From Pisolithus tinctorius (lineage: Eukaryota > Basidiomycota > Agaricomycetes > Boletales > Pisolithaceae): 64,000 bases of DNA. How positions within the stretch are numbered: position 1 is the first letter of the stretch; every line of letters starts with the position of its first letter. Location: the NCBI GenBank assembly GCA_024663395.1, contig JANFAH010000007.1, positions 2,356,001 through 2,420,000 on the forward strand, written 5' to 3'. The notes beneath the pieces were generated by a model. The model had not been told where the DNA came from and did not search any database. It worked only from the letters and a program-made list of their open reading frames with translations. Below are positions 47,433 through 59,541 of the stretch, piece after piece. A program made the position numbers and the translations under genes.

Positions 47433-49657
47433 TAGAGCGGACCATGTGTCCAGGATTACCTGTTTCGTTGGTTATGAATACACCTCAAACGGCGCATATG
47501 ACAGACCTACATACCTCCATCGATCAATCAGATGGCGCAGTTTTCTGTGAACCTCACATGTAGATCCTGAAACCACCTTGAATACCGCATTCCGATAAAG
47601 CTAAACTAGAAATGAAGTACTGACAGGGTCCTGTCATTCCTTAAAACAGCCTCATGTGTGATGCGCGCCCACCAACCAGTGCTTAGCTTCGGCATAAAAG
47701 CCACTCTATTCAGTGAACGATCGCGCTAATTGCCCCTCACCCAGCTATAGCAACGAAACGATCCCTTCGATTATCATGTCCTTCAGTTACCCTCCGTCGT
47801 GTTCAGAGAATGCATACCCGAGCATACTCACTAACTCTTCTGATGGTGACCGGCGCGTTGCCCAGCGTGGGTGGGGTCCGTCGTCGTTCGTGTCCAACTT
47901 GGATACTCCACTCATGTCCGAGGATGCCGCACATACAAACTTCCAACATTCGCATTCTGGTGGCAGCCTGGAAGGACTTGATGGTAGCACTAGCACGGTC
48001 GTCCGGATGTCCCAGGATGTTAACACCGTGTGAGTGGGCTGTATGACGCGGACACGCGGTTTTCATCGACGATGAGGGTGACCTTTTAGCAGCAGGTCCC
48101 AGCAGGGTAGTGTCTTGGCAGATGACGAATGCTTTATCCGACGGCGGTCTGAAGGGGAACCGCCAAAAGAATGGACGGTGTTGTTTATCTTCGATGTCAT
48201 TCGGGGGTTAATGGACGGGGTGCTCCGCTACCGCTGCCTGGTGCTAGAAGAGCTTTGGCTCAGACTGATTGAGGGGGATGTGGACGACGACGTGTGGCTT
48301 TGGGTCGACGGCGATGAAGAGTGGCTTCGATCCGAGGAACCAGATTGGCATTCGTCGCATGATCCGTACCTTAGCGAAAATTTGGCCAGCGCTCAGTCAG
48401 CGCTGCGCCGTCGCGTCGCTCAGCAGCGATGTCCACCCGCAACTGCCAGAAACCAACGAGTGCGCAGTGCTACACCAGGACAGCGCCTTGCTGTCATTGT
48501 CTGGTTAATCGCCAGCTCCAAGGAGGTGGCAGAGCTGCTCACCTCTCATGGCTGTACTCCCCCCACGTTCAGGACTCCACACATAGCATCTCTTCTCGAT
48601 CGTATCGTTGGCAAGTACTGGGACGGGTTTTCTTCTGAAACAAGTGCCTGGGAGAAAACTATCGCAAAGGCCAAGGAGGATGGGTGCATATGCTCTCCAG
48701 CGGATTGTCGTGGTATGCAGCGGTGGTTCAATATGATCGTTTGGTTAGAGGGAAAACCTCCCATCTTGGAGGTGGGTTACAAGTCCTGCGAGCGTTGTCG
48801 GTCCTTGTAAGTCTACCTTCACATCACATCTTAGCCTTGGTGTGACTGGCCACTCGCAAGGGTCAGGTCATGGTACAAAGATATAACTACCGAACACACG
48901 GTGATTTTGGATGTCTCGCTGCTGGAAGCCTTTTTCTCCTACTGTTCCGATTGCTGTGGACTGGAAGATCACGCCCACTATCGTCTAAGTCCGACAGCAA
49001 CGCGAATGATGGACGAAAAACTAGAACCTTTGATGAAGGAACATACTTTGGACATGCGATATCTTCCATGTGTCAACAAATACCCGCATCCCTTGCGGAA
49101 GCACGTTGCGCATCTGTCTTGCGCACCACCCGATGTCTCATTTTGGGAGTTGGAGGACGTTGAAGTTCCCGATAACATCCTTGATGGCGCACATGACCCT
49201 TGGGAGGTACTAGGCCTAATTGCGATGGTCGCTTTCGGTGGCCCTTGCTACACGGGCACGGATCTGCATGACCAGAGATGGCACAGCTATTTTTCGTCCT
49301 TCCTGCGCACCTTCCTTACATGCTTTGATATGCCCGTGCTCCCCCGGTTGTCTTCTACGAGCGTCAGGCTTTGCCATGAACTTGACCAGGGTTATTCTGA
49401 AGAATGTCTCTTTAGCATGTGCAGCGTAGGCGATGACCTTGACTGGGCCCCCTCTGACCAAGATGGCCGACATCTGTGCCACAGTACTGTGGTCTTCGTT
49501 GCTGTAGCAATATTCCTTCGGAGCAACGAAATCAGTGTCTCTATCTGTCGGAAGTGCCGAACGATCTGTATGAAGTCCTCGGCCGATACATCGTCATCCG
49601 CGGGCTTCGAAGTAATAGATTCTGGTAATGACACGCAGGGAGGAAGCATGTCTTTGG
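47433..49657 (+). repeat. U module copy 3, right part (H2)
   Basis: Resumes the module after TE2 and aligns with 20010-22220. It ends at the junction with MP-F near 49657. Confidence 0.8.
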
Positions 49658-49677
49658 TAACATGGAGATTATTGTGA
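47776..49677 (+). pseudogene. H2: H-family copy truncated in exon 3
   Basis: Exons 47776-48029 and 48090-48806 have exactly the same lengths (254 and 717) as in H1 and H3. Exon 3 starts at 48867 with a canonical acceptor and stays open to the recombination point near 49657. Beyond it the frame reads a few residues of MP-F sequence and stops at 49677. The last ~80 codons of exon 3 and exons 4-7, including the NWPxGV block and the basic C-terminus, are missing. It could still express a shortened ~600-residue protein. Confidence 0.78.
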
Positions 49678-49907
49678 TAGCAGACTCCCCTGCTCTTGCT
49701 TGTGGCTTCATAGCAGCGAGCATGTTCCCAGCGCTGTTATTCCCACTGATAGTGTCAGGTGCTCAAAAAATACAAGGGTGGATTGCAAATAGAAGGAGAC
49801 AGCGTGCACCCGAGCACAGTGGAGCTGAGGACACATCCACGCGAGTGACGAGTGACTCTGAGAGCCAGCAGGTGCGACTGAAGCCTATGCACCTTGATCT
49901 TTGTTGA
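49662..49907 (+). pseudogene. MP-F: 3' fragment of membrane-protein gene
   Basis: Encodes only EIIVIADSPALACGF and the rest of the last exon, with the third hydrophobic segment and tail. It is fused directly to H2 sequence. The first three exons and promoter are absent. Confidence 0.85.
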
Positions 49908-52007
49908 CATGGCGGCCAGCGTGTTCATATCCCTGATGACGTCGAGTCATCAGTTTGTCACAATCGGCAGCTCCGTTCGCTCGAAGGACAAAGTGGATTC
50001 AATCCAACAGCTGAGGAACATGATTAACGTCGTCACCTTAGCATTCTTCAGTTATATGCTGTGTTCGATAGACAGAACTACTTTGTATCTCGGGTTTCCT
50101 ACTTGTTTCATTTAGTATATACCTACATGCACGATACCTATATTCAGCGGTTTCTTCAACGAGCCAACCTTTATTACAAGTGCTCGGCAAGTAAAATCTG
50201 TAGATTTGCCATGTGTCCAACCTGGCAAAGCGGAAACATTGCTTGCTATTTGACTATTTGGATGTAAGCAAAGCCCAGCGCTCACAGGTACTGATCTAGT
50301 TGTTCTGGTCCATGTGCTCAAACAACCATTGCAGTACCAACGCACCCCGGACGTATACTCTATCTGTCAACGTTGGCCCTCACTGGATCAAACTGAAGGC
50401 TAGTACACGTGGATCGACGAAGAACACGCTGCCCTCCTGCTGCCTTCAGGCCCCCAGTTCTGTCCGCCGACTCATTGAATGCCCTGTGGCTCTGAGAGAT
50501 GTTCTGGGATGGGATGCATGGGAACTCAACTGAGTTTCTGCACGCGGATAGCCTGAACCTCGAACACATTAAATTGGATACACAGTGCCGACGGGACCAT
50601 AGAATTTTGGGTGGTGAATATGACACATTACATGCCAGTTCGTAGAGTTTTAAAAACCAGCATAACTTATGCACGTACAGACTAGTCATGAATCATCGCA
50701 GAACCCTAACTCCACCCTTCAGTGACCTTGCAAAAAAGGTAATCGGGCATGCGGACATCCTCATGTTCGGGAGGGTACTGCATGGATTACGGTAGGAACG
50801 TCGTGACCACACGTGCGAATGACACGGCGAGGATGATAAAACCTTACCACTAAGAAGCCGGGAATGACGCTGGGAAGCTGATAACACTAGAGCACCGCAG
50901 TACTGCCGTACATCCACCTGCAAGCGGTCTTTGGCCAGGACCGCCCCAGGGATTCTGAACACCACAGCAACGTTCTGTTCTAGAAATTTTCTATATGCAG
51001 ACATCCTCATCATACCCTGGACGTGATTGCAGTCAATACCTCCTCGCCGATCACAGTTCTCTAATCCCAGGACAATTTCGTATGTTTATTACTTTACTTA
51101 TGCGTAGTCCACAACTGACAGTTTGAGGTGAGACAACGGGTGCGGATCTAACTGTTAGTCGGTTATAGTCCTGCTACCCTGTTGCTGGAAGTCATTTTTG
51201 CGACCATCAATGCAACTGGACCTCCATCTCCTCTTTCTCCATCTCACGAACTATTGGTGCAATGTGTTGATATCGTTTTCGATCTCAACATACATTCTCG
51301 TGCGTGTGTATGCGTAACACCAATTATATTACACCATTCTTGCATATTACCGCTCTCATCAAACATTGTACAGAAACCAAATCCCAGAACGCCTCCACTG
51401 AATGACATGGACAGTTAGCCAGGTGATAGCTGGTACCCAGTCAATTAAGGGTCAACGGGTGCGCATTAGACTATGTACTTGGTGGCGTGCTGACATGGTC
51501 GCCAGCCATCGACAGTACAAACTATGATTGATGATGCCGAGACCTCCCTCCGAGGCCTCCCTCCATGCGAACACCGGCGAAAGTTTCATTCCAGCGACCA
51601 AAAGCACGATTGAAGTCGTTACTTCGGTGGTATGAATATCTGTCTTATGTTTCGCTGTCAAAGCAGGGGTGACAATCCTGAGTTGTGTCGTACTCGTTCG
51701 GGTGGGTGAGGGCGCTAATTGGTAATTCCGCCGTGTTTGAGATTAAGTGGGTAGACTGCGTGTGTCCAGGATTTCCTGTTTCTGGTTATGAATATACTGC
51801 ACCTCAAACGCATGTGACAGGCATGCATACCGCCATTGACCGGTCAGATGGCGCAGTTTCCTGTAAACCTCATGTGTAGATTCTGAGACCACCCTGAGAA
51901 TGGCATTCCAATAAGCCTAGACTGGATATGAGGTCCCTACTGATCCTACTGTTCCTCAGAGCAGCCACGTGTATGACGCATGCCCACCAACCAATGCTCA
52001 CCTTGTG
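49908..52007. other. U spacer after MP-F
   Basis: More diverged and shorter than the C and E spacers. GACATCCTC motif copies lie at 50748 and 50993. No gene is supported. Confidence 0.4.
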
Positions 52008-52015
52008 CATAAAAG
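52008..52015 (+). promoter_or_regulatory. TATA-like box of H3
   Basis: CATAAAAG lies 79 bp before the H3 ATG, in the same place as in H1 and H2. Confidence 0.55.
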
Positions 52016-52086
52016 GCATTCTATTGCACGATCGTGCTAATTGCCCCTCACCCAGCTATCGCAACGAAACAATCCCTTCGCTTATC

Positions 52087-54881
52087 ATGTCCTTCATTTA
52101 CCCTCCGTCGTGTTCAGAGAATGCATACCTGAGCATACTCACCAACTCTTCTGATGGTGACCGGCGCGTTGCCCAGTGTGGGTGGGGTCCGTCGTCGGTC
52201 GTGCCCAACTTCGATACTCCCTCCATGTCCAAGGATGCCGCATATACAAGTTTCCAACATTCGCATTCTGGTGGCAGTTTAAAAGGACTTGACAGTAGCA
52301 CCAGCACGGTCGTCCAGATGTGCCAGGATGTTAACACTGTGTGAGTGGGCTGTATGACGCAGACACGCAGTTTGCATCGACGATGAGGGTGACCTTTTAG
52401 CAGCAGGTCCCAGCAGGGTAGTGTCTTGAAAGATGACGAATGTTTTATCCGACAGCGGTCTGAAGAGGAACTGCGAAAAGGATGGAGGATGGAATTTGTC
52501 TTCCACGTTATTTGCTGCTCAATGGACGAGAGGCACTACCGCTGCCGGTTGGGGAGAGCGCTTTGGCTCAGACTGATTGAGGGGGATGTGGATGACGACG
52601 TGTGGCTTTGGGTCGACGGCGATGAAGAGTGGCTCCGATCTAAGGAACCATATTGGCATCTCCTGTACAACTGGGAGCTTACGCAAAGGGATTGGGTCAG
52701 GGCTGAGTCAGCCCTGCGCCGTCGCGCCGCTCAGCAGCGATGTCCACCGGTAACTGACAGAAACCAAAGAGTGCGCAGTGCTACACCCAAGCAGCGCCTT
52801 TCTGCCATTGCCTGGTTAATCGCCAGCTCTAAGGAAGTGGCAGAGCTGTTCACCTCTCATGGCCGGACTCCCCCCACGTTCAGTACTCGATACATAACAC
52901 CTGTTCTCGGTGGTATCGTTGGCAAGTACTGGGATGAGTTTCCTTCTCAACCCGGTGCTTGGGAGAATGCCATCGCGAAAGCCAAGGAGGATGGGTGCAT
53001 ATGCTCTCCAGCTGATTGTCTTGATATGAAGCAGTGGTTCGATATGATGATTTGGTCGGAGGGCAGACCTCCCATCTTGGAGGTGGGTGATCAATCCTGC
53101 GAGCGTTGTCAGTCCTTGTAGGTCTAGCTCACATCACATCTTTGCCTTGGTGTGACTGACTACTCGCAAGGGTCAAGTCACGGTATGAGCACATAACTAC
53201 TGAACACACAGTGATTTTGCATGTCTCGTTGCTGGAAGCCCTCGGCGACTACTGTTCCGATATCTGTGAACTAAAACCCATCGCACGGCGTCTAAGTCCA
53301 ACAGCAAAGCGAATGGCGGGCGGAATACTGGAACCTTTGATGAAGGAATATGACTTGGACATGCAATATCTTCCATATGTCAACAAATACCCGCAACCCT
53401 TGCGGTGGCATGTTGTGCGGCTGTCTTGCGTACCAGATGATGACTCGGAGGCGGAGTTGGACAAACTTCAAGTTCCTGATAACATTTTTGACGGCACACA
53501 TGACCCTTGGGTGGTGCTGGGCATAATTGCGTCGGTGGCTTGCGGTGACAGCTATTGCAAGGACACAAAACGACATGACGAGGACTGGCACAACGATTTT
53601 TCGTTACTGCTTCACGAATCCAGTGACTGCTTTGACATGCCCGTGCTCCCCCGGTTGTCTTCTACGAGCCTCAAGCTTTGCCGTGAACTTGACCAGGACT
53701 ATTCTGAGGAATTTTTCTTTAGTGGCAAGTCCAACGAGGACGATTACTCTCACCTGGTCCCCTCTGACCAAGATGACCGACAGCTGCGCCTCAGTACTGT
53801 CGTCTTTGTTGCTGTAGCAATGTTCCTTCGGAACAACGACATCGGTGTCTCTCCCTGTCGGAAGTGCCGAGCTATCTGTATGAAGTCCTTGGCTGATAAA
53901 TTATCATCCGCGGGCTTCGAGGTAATAGATTCTAGTGGCAATGACTCACAGGGAGGAAACGTGTCTCTGTCTTTACAGGGATCCTTAGAAGCCAACATTC
54001 CGGAACCTGCAGGGATGGAGGCGTTCACGACCGTGCTACGTAACCCGGGTCTTTCGAAAGACGAGGTACAGCTGCGGGTGGTTGCGGGATTCCTTAAACT
54101 GGTCGGTCCACTATCGTGTCTTGTATGGCGCTTGCTCCTGACAAGTTCGACACCAGAGGAAGTACCTTGATTACTATGGTTTGGATGCGTCCGACTGTTT
54201 CCACCGTTCGGGTGGTGACAAAGGGCCATGTCTTGAGTATGTCACGCTCACTCGATCCTGAAGTGCCCCGCGACTAATCTGGGACCCAAGGGAAAGCACC
54301 TTACCAAGACATGTACCGGGAAACAGTGGTTCATCGAAGCTATCAAAGTCGGACAAGATCGAGGCAATAAAGGATAAACTTCTTGATATGCTCAGTAGGT
54401 CATCCGTAACGCTCTTAGACCGCCCATACGATCTGATGCACCCAGGGGAACTCAGTTTACCCTACGAGCGGTTGCCTTGGTATACTCTCGAGAAAGACCT
54501 AGAGAAGCACGGGTTTGCACTGGTCAATTGGCCGGCTGGAGTTCTCCGCAAGCGCGGTAACAGAGGAATCCATGACCTAAGTGCCGTGGAAGTCAATAAA
54601 CTCTACGAAGTTGTTACGTGTCCAGATGAAACTCGTCGTCTACGTATTCATCGCCGCCCATCCGCATTGACAGGTATTTATGGCAAATTTCGCCGCTATG
54701 ATTGCTCATTTCAATCATCTTAGTCGTGCCGGTGCAACCGGTAGACTGCACCCCGGTCGTCGCATCAGGCTCAAAGCGCCCTATGGAAGAACGTGATTTG
54801 TATCCTTCGAAAAGAATTAGGTTCAGGTCTATGAATAGTAAGGTCATGCAACAGAATCGAGATGAAGCATCTGATTCATGA
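52087..54881 (+). CDS. H3: large orphan protein, complete seven-exon copy
   Basis: Exons 52087-52340, 52401-53117, 53171-54101, 54157-54236, 54291-54394, 54446-54673 and 54724-54881 join in frame to 823 residues. Two acceptors used by H1 are destroyed here. Before exon 3, GTCAG is GTCAAG and the upstream GCAAG adds three codons. Before exon 5, CTAG is CTGG and CCCAAG downstream removes three codons. In both cases the frame is kept. Motifs match H1: WLWVDGDEEWLRS, CICSPADC, CRKCRAIC, LVNWPAGVLRKRGNRGIHDLS and a C-terminal KRIRF. Frame retention despite splice-site loss suggests selection on the protein. Function is unknown. Confidence 0.8.
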
Positions 54882-56649
54882 GCATTTGCGATTGTCGTCA
54901 CCATTATCCTTCGTAATCACCGGTAGCCATAATGTAGCCCCAGCCTTGTCGTGTGTACTATAGTGCTGATGTGACTAGACTGTGATTTATCGTGGGTCTT
55001 CGATCGAGTAAGTGAGACGACATGCAGCCTCTTGTTTCCGCTCGTCCCACTCAGCAAAGCCTCCACCCTTTTTCGCAAGCTCTCTCTCTTCTTCCCTACT
55101 GACGCCCCTTGTTTGCATAGTTCACGAGAACCTCCGTCTCCCCCAACATCAACAGACCCTACCCGCGTGACATAGCTCAACCAGGTTTCGCTTCAGACAA
55201 ACACGCCGATGCCCGCAGAGTTCTCACCCACAGTGGTCTGCTGGAAGCCCGAGCGATCGCCATCCTAGACCGCGCTTGGACGCTCAGCAAGACAAGGCCG
55301 AGTAGAACAGATCAGTTGCCGAAAGCCACTCGCGAGGCCAAAGAGGCCCGTCGCTTCGCTGAAAGAGACCGTAGAGCATCAGTGGGGACAAGGGCAGGGC
55401 AGCCTCGAGAACGCCTGTTCTGAGGAGCGCAAGAAACATGAATTGAAGTTCGTACTTCCACCCAGAACCCATCTACTATCAAAACGACAATAACGGTTCA
55501 CATATCAGTCTCCCCGCTTCCGCACAGTGCATGCAGACTGGATGAGAGTGCGTGTCCGCCATGGACGGGTACGACACTCCTAGGACAGAAGACTGGTACT
55601 ATTTTTATCGAGTTCGAATGTATGTATGACTTCTGCTTCGCTTTATCAGGGTACTGGTTAACACTATATCACCCTTCAGTAACCACAACCCAATTCGATG
55701 GTCCCATCAGTCGCCCTCCATCGAGGCTTACAACCAGAGCAGTGGACGCGCAGAATGGAAACGAGTACGTGTCATGCACACCTTCATAATCTGTCTCAGC
55801 TATCCCGCTTTGCTCTGCTTACTGTCGTGTATTGGCACGCAAGGCAAAGAAGATGGGTAAAGGAGGTCACCTGCCATCTCTACTACTACGAAGCATCGTC
55901 TACTTGCGAGTCCGGGTGGTGACACTCTGTGCAAACGACGGAAGCAATTGCCCGAGTATTCCCAGAGTCGACATTAACAACCGAGGATACTGTAATGGAC
56001 CTGAAGCCCACACCACCCGTTCACATCTACGCAATAACCCAGTAACCAGCGGCGCTGGGTATCGAAATTTACGGAAGCCCAGCCTAGGCCTCCGCTTGAG
56101 CCTCCCGCACGTTGGTCGTTGGTTGGTCTTTGGTTGGAACGTCGCACGACAACTGGTGTCACGCAATCATTCCCTCCAACCCCTCCTTTGACTGGTATCC
56201 CTCCAAATCCCTCTCATGCCCAAACGGGCCCCATCCTCCCGCTACATGCAGGGTCACAGGCCCTTTTTTTTACGTTTTCATAATTCATCACCCTCGCCGA
56301 CATTCCAATCCCTCCCACAGACCCTCGCCCACCTTCTGTCTCTTCCCCAAGCCTGTACAGACTCAGTCGGGATTGATGTCGGAGGATTGCTCAATGCCAA
56401 TCGTGCTCTTGGATGAGGCGAGAGATGCGAATGGTGAAGACATGCGAGTAGACCATCTCGGTCTGAATATGTCCATGTACGTCTTCCTTTTTCTTTTGCT
56501 GTCGTTCTTGCATCTCTTCCCTTGTCCCCCAATACCTAACAAAGCGACTGCTTCCCCCGCTTTGGCAAGGCTTATACGTATGTGCATGACAGGGCATGGA
56601 AATGCACTCGGGGACCAGATCCCAAAGTTCATTAGTGATTAGTGTAGCC
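54882..56649. other. Region between H3 and the H4 remnant
   Basis: A plus-strand frame at about 55190-55424 is rich in Arg, Lys, Glu and Ala and could be one exon of an unrecognised helical protein. The remaining open frames are short. No family is recognised. Confidence 0.35.
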
Positions 56650-57085
56650 TCCCCGATAACTAGAAGCGCTTACTTCGTACATAAACGCAAGCCATCCACT
56701 TCCCTTGCACAATAGACCTCCCCTCACCCAGTTATCGCGGCGGGACAACCTCTTTGTTCGTCATATCTTCCAGTCACCTTCGGCCGACTTTGGAATCCGT
56801 CGGAATCACCCACTCCCATGACGGTGATCCCCCCCACCTCCGGGGTTCTTGATATGTTCAGCAAGTCAAGGGCCATGGACTGCTCTTAGATTGCTCATAC
56901 GATTTGATGTACCTGTTTATGGTGAGTCACACCGTTATGTTTACTCGATCCGATCATGCTAGTCACGCCAGTACAACCAATAAACCACATTCAAGCTGTC
57001 ACATCGGGTTCAAAATACCCCATGCCGGAAGGGGATCCTAACAGTCAACCATCAAAGAGAATTAGGTTCGAGGACGTGAGGTAGC
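56650..57085 (+). pseudogene. H4: collapsed remnant of an H gene
   Basis: The first part resembles the H promoter and first codons (a TATA-like CATAAACGC, then CCCTCACCCAGTTATCGC). The middle is deleted. The second part (56940-57085) encodes the H C-terminus: PVQPIN..., SGSKYPMPEGDP, SKRIRFEDV and a stop. Exons 2-5 are gone. Confidence 0.75.
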
Positions 57086-57835
57086 ATGGACGGATCGAGA
57101 GGTTGGTTCAAATCTTTGATTGCACATTTCTCAGCGTGGACAACATTATAGTAAACAATGTCTTGCAAGCAAGGCTCAGTAGACAAAGCTCGACCATTTT
57201 GCGTGTTTTTGTGTACCAGTTTATTACCTGGCATGCAGGCAAAAGTCCCTTGGTTCCTATGTATCGCATCATCATGGACCGTGTGCACCAGCTGTTCGGC
57301 CCTCTCCGTTATTCACTACTGTATGTCACCATGATTAGTTGACGCGTCCGCCCACAATTTCTAGTCGTGTACGACCACCCTTGTCAACTTAGTACGGTAT
57401 CGAATCACCAGATACTCCCAGCTTTTGAGTATACCTTTATCTGGCCATTTCTGTATATGAGGACATCCTCCTCATCTTCGGCCAGTCAATGGATATGCAA
57501 TCACCGGTACTGCAAGGAGCACATTTAATTAGCCACATGCTGTTCCAGTCCTATGGTACATATGTAGTTTCCTGTAGATTCCCTGTGTCGGTCCGAACTT
57601 ATTTTTCCCCCCTATGGTAAATCCATACTATCATCATCTTCATCATCCCCTCATTGGCAGATCACTTTGGTAGATTTAACCCCAGCATGCGGCCGCGGAA
57701 TGGAGAAGTTTGCGCATTTCATAGAGCATGACTGCGGTCCAGTCCACTGCCCTTCCACAATGTATTCCATGAGGACCCAAAATGATGGCACAGGCTGTGT
57801 CACTTACATCATGTCCAGTAAATTTTGTCTGTAAG
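57086..57835. other. Remnant X and MP-module start
   Basis: 57440-57600 matches remnant X at 23757-23990. 57600-57712 matches the start of the MP module (compare 24700-24790), including GCGGCCGCGGAATGG. The similarity then ends abruptly at about 57712. No gene is called. Confidence 0.5.
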
Positions 57836-58702
57836 ATTTTGTATGGCCTGCCAAAGAAGCACAATGGGCTGGCCATGATAACATATAATATATTTGGCTG
57901 TACTACCATTTCTACCCTTATACATGTATGTTACATGAGTAAGACCTCAAGGACATATATGTGACTGTCAACTGCTGCCAAGGTGGGGATGCATCACAGT
58001 AAGGCAGCACTATTCTGGCTATGTGCAAGTCCTGACAATTTATTCTGGTAACTGATATTGTCTGACATCATTGTTTAACATGTAAGGTCTGTCCTCAATT
58101 AGTGTGTATTGCACTTTGTAGGGAACTTTGTATGGCATGCCAAAGAAGTGTAATGGACTGGCCACAGTAACATAGAATATATTTGGTTGTACTACTATTG
58201 CTACCCTTATACATGTATGCCACATGAGTAAGACTTCAAGAACATATATGTGACTGTCAACTGCTGCCAAGGTGGGGATGCATCACAGTAAGTCAGCACT
58301 ATTCTGGCTATGTGCAAGTCCTGACAATTTATTCTGGTAACTGACATTGTCTGACATCATTGTTTAATGTGTAAGGTCTGTCCTCAATTAGTGTGTATTG
58401 CACTTTGTAGGGAACTTTGTATGGCATGCCAAAGAAGTATAATGGACTGGCCACAGTAACATAGAATATATTTGGTTGTACTACTATTGCTACCCTTATA
58501 CATGTATGCCACATGAGTAAGACTTCAAGAACATATATGTGACTGTCAACTGCTGCCAAGGTGGGGATGCATCACAGCAAGTCAGCATTGTTCCAGCTAT
58601 GCACAAGTCCTCATAGTTTTCTCTGGCAACTGACATTACCTGACATCATTGTTTAACATGTAAGGTCTGTCCTCAATTAGTGTGTATTGTACTTTGTAGG
58701 CA
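57836..58702 (+). repeat. 289-bp tandem repeat, three copies
   Basis: The block containing GTGACTGTCAACTGCTGCC starts at 57961, 58250 and 58539, a period of exactly 289 bp. The second and third copies are nearly identical; the first is more diverged. No open frame runs through it. It may be a satellite or the subterminal part of another element. Confidence 0.9.
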
Positions 58703-59541
58703 GGCAGACACTGACTTGCAACATAGACAAAACCATTGAGGTTCATCCATTTCTACCAAATGTTTGGACACCATGTTGAGTCCCATGTAATATGGCTGTT
58801 ATCATGTGATTTCTGGACATTAGTAAGTCATGCTGCATTCATTAGTATATTTGCTGGGAAGTTGTCAGGAGCTGTCACTTGGTGTTGATATTGTATTAGC
58901 AGAAGCCACATGAGTAATGTTGACTGAAATCTACATGGCTACTGTGAGTTTTTGTCAGGGTTAAGGTAGATGGTATTGCTTTGGCATGCTGGTATGTAAA
59001 TAGATATTGTCCACAATGTAGTCCCTGTTACATTACAAGTCTCCAACCTCAGAACTATATTGAGCCCTTCAGCCCAACAGTATCCAGTAGGCATATCATC
59101 CTACCTTGCAAGCAAGTAGCCCTTGATCTGCAATCTAAACAACTACTTATTAGCATTCACCATGTCCTGCCAATTCTGGTTATTCTGCAAATCTTGTGGC
59201 ATGATACAACTACATGCCAATTGTTGTCCCATTGCTATGTAGTTGGTGGATTATCCCACCTTTGAATAAGAGCAACAAACAAACAACATATGGAACACTA
59301 CCACTGCTGTGTAAATTTATTTATAACATCCCACTACATGGGCAGGCAGAGATCATTCAGCAGATGCTGCAATCCTAGGACCATGTGGACATAAACATTA
59401 CTCTTTGGGCTGCATTGGTGCATGCAATGAATATATTTATATATTAGAAGCTGCCATCCCGGCAGAAGATAGGTAATGCACTGGAATTACAATAATCGAG
59501 CTACTTGTAATGAATGGGAATGCAACATCAGGTAATCAAAA
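58703..59541. other. AT-rich region downstream of the DUF6698-type gene
   Basis: No gene is recognised. It lies between the 289-bp repeats and the stop codon of the DUF6698-type gene. Confidence 0.45.

Larger units (their letters stand above)
49658..54881 (+). repeat. U module copy 4 (MP-F fragment, spacer, H3)
   Basis: Starts inside the last MP exon, continues through a shortened spacer related to 17090-20260, and ends with a complete H gene. Confidence 0.75.

Noticed and set aside
55190..55424. Arg/Glu/Ala-rich plus-strand frame
   Set aside because: Possible single exon, but no start, partner exon or family could be found.
57100..57130. GGTTCAAATC resembling a tRNA T-arm
   Set aside because: No acceptor stem or anticodon arm can be folded around it.
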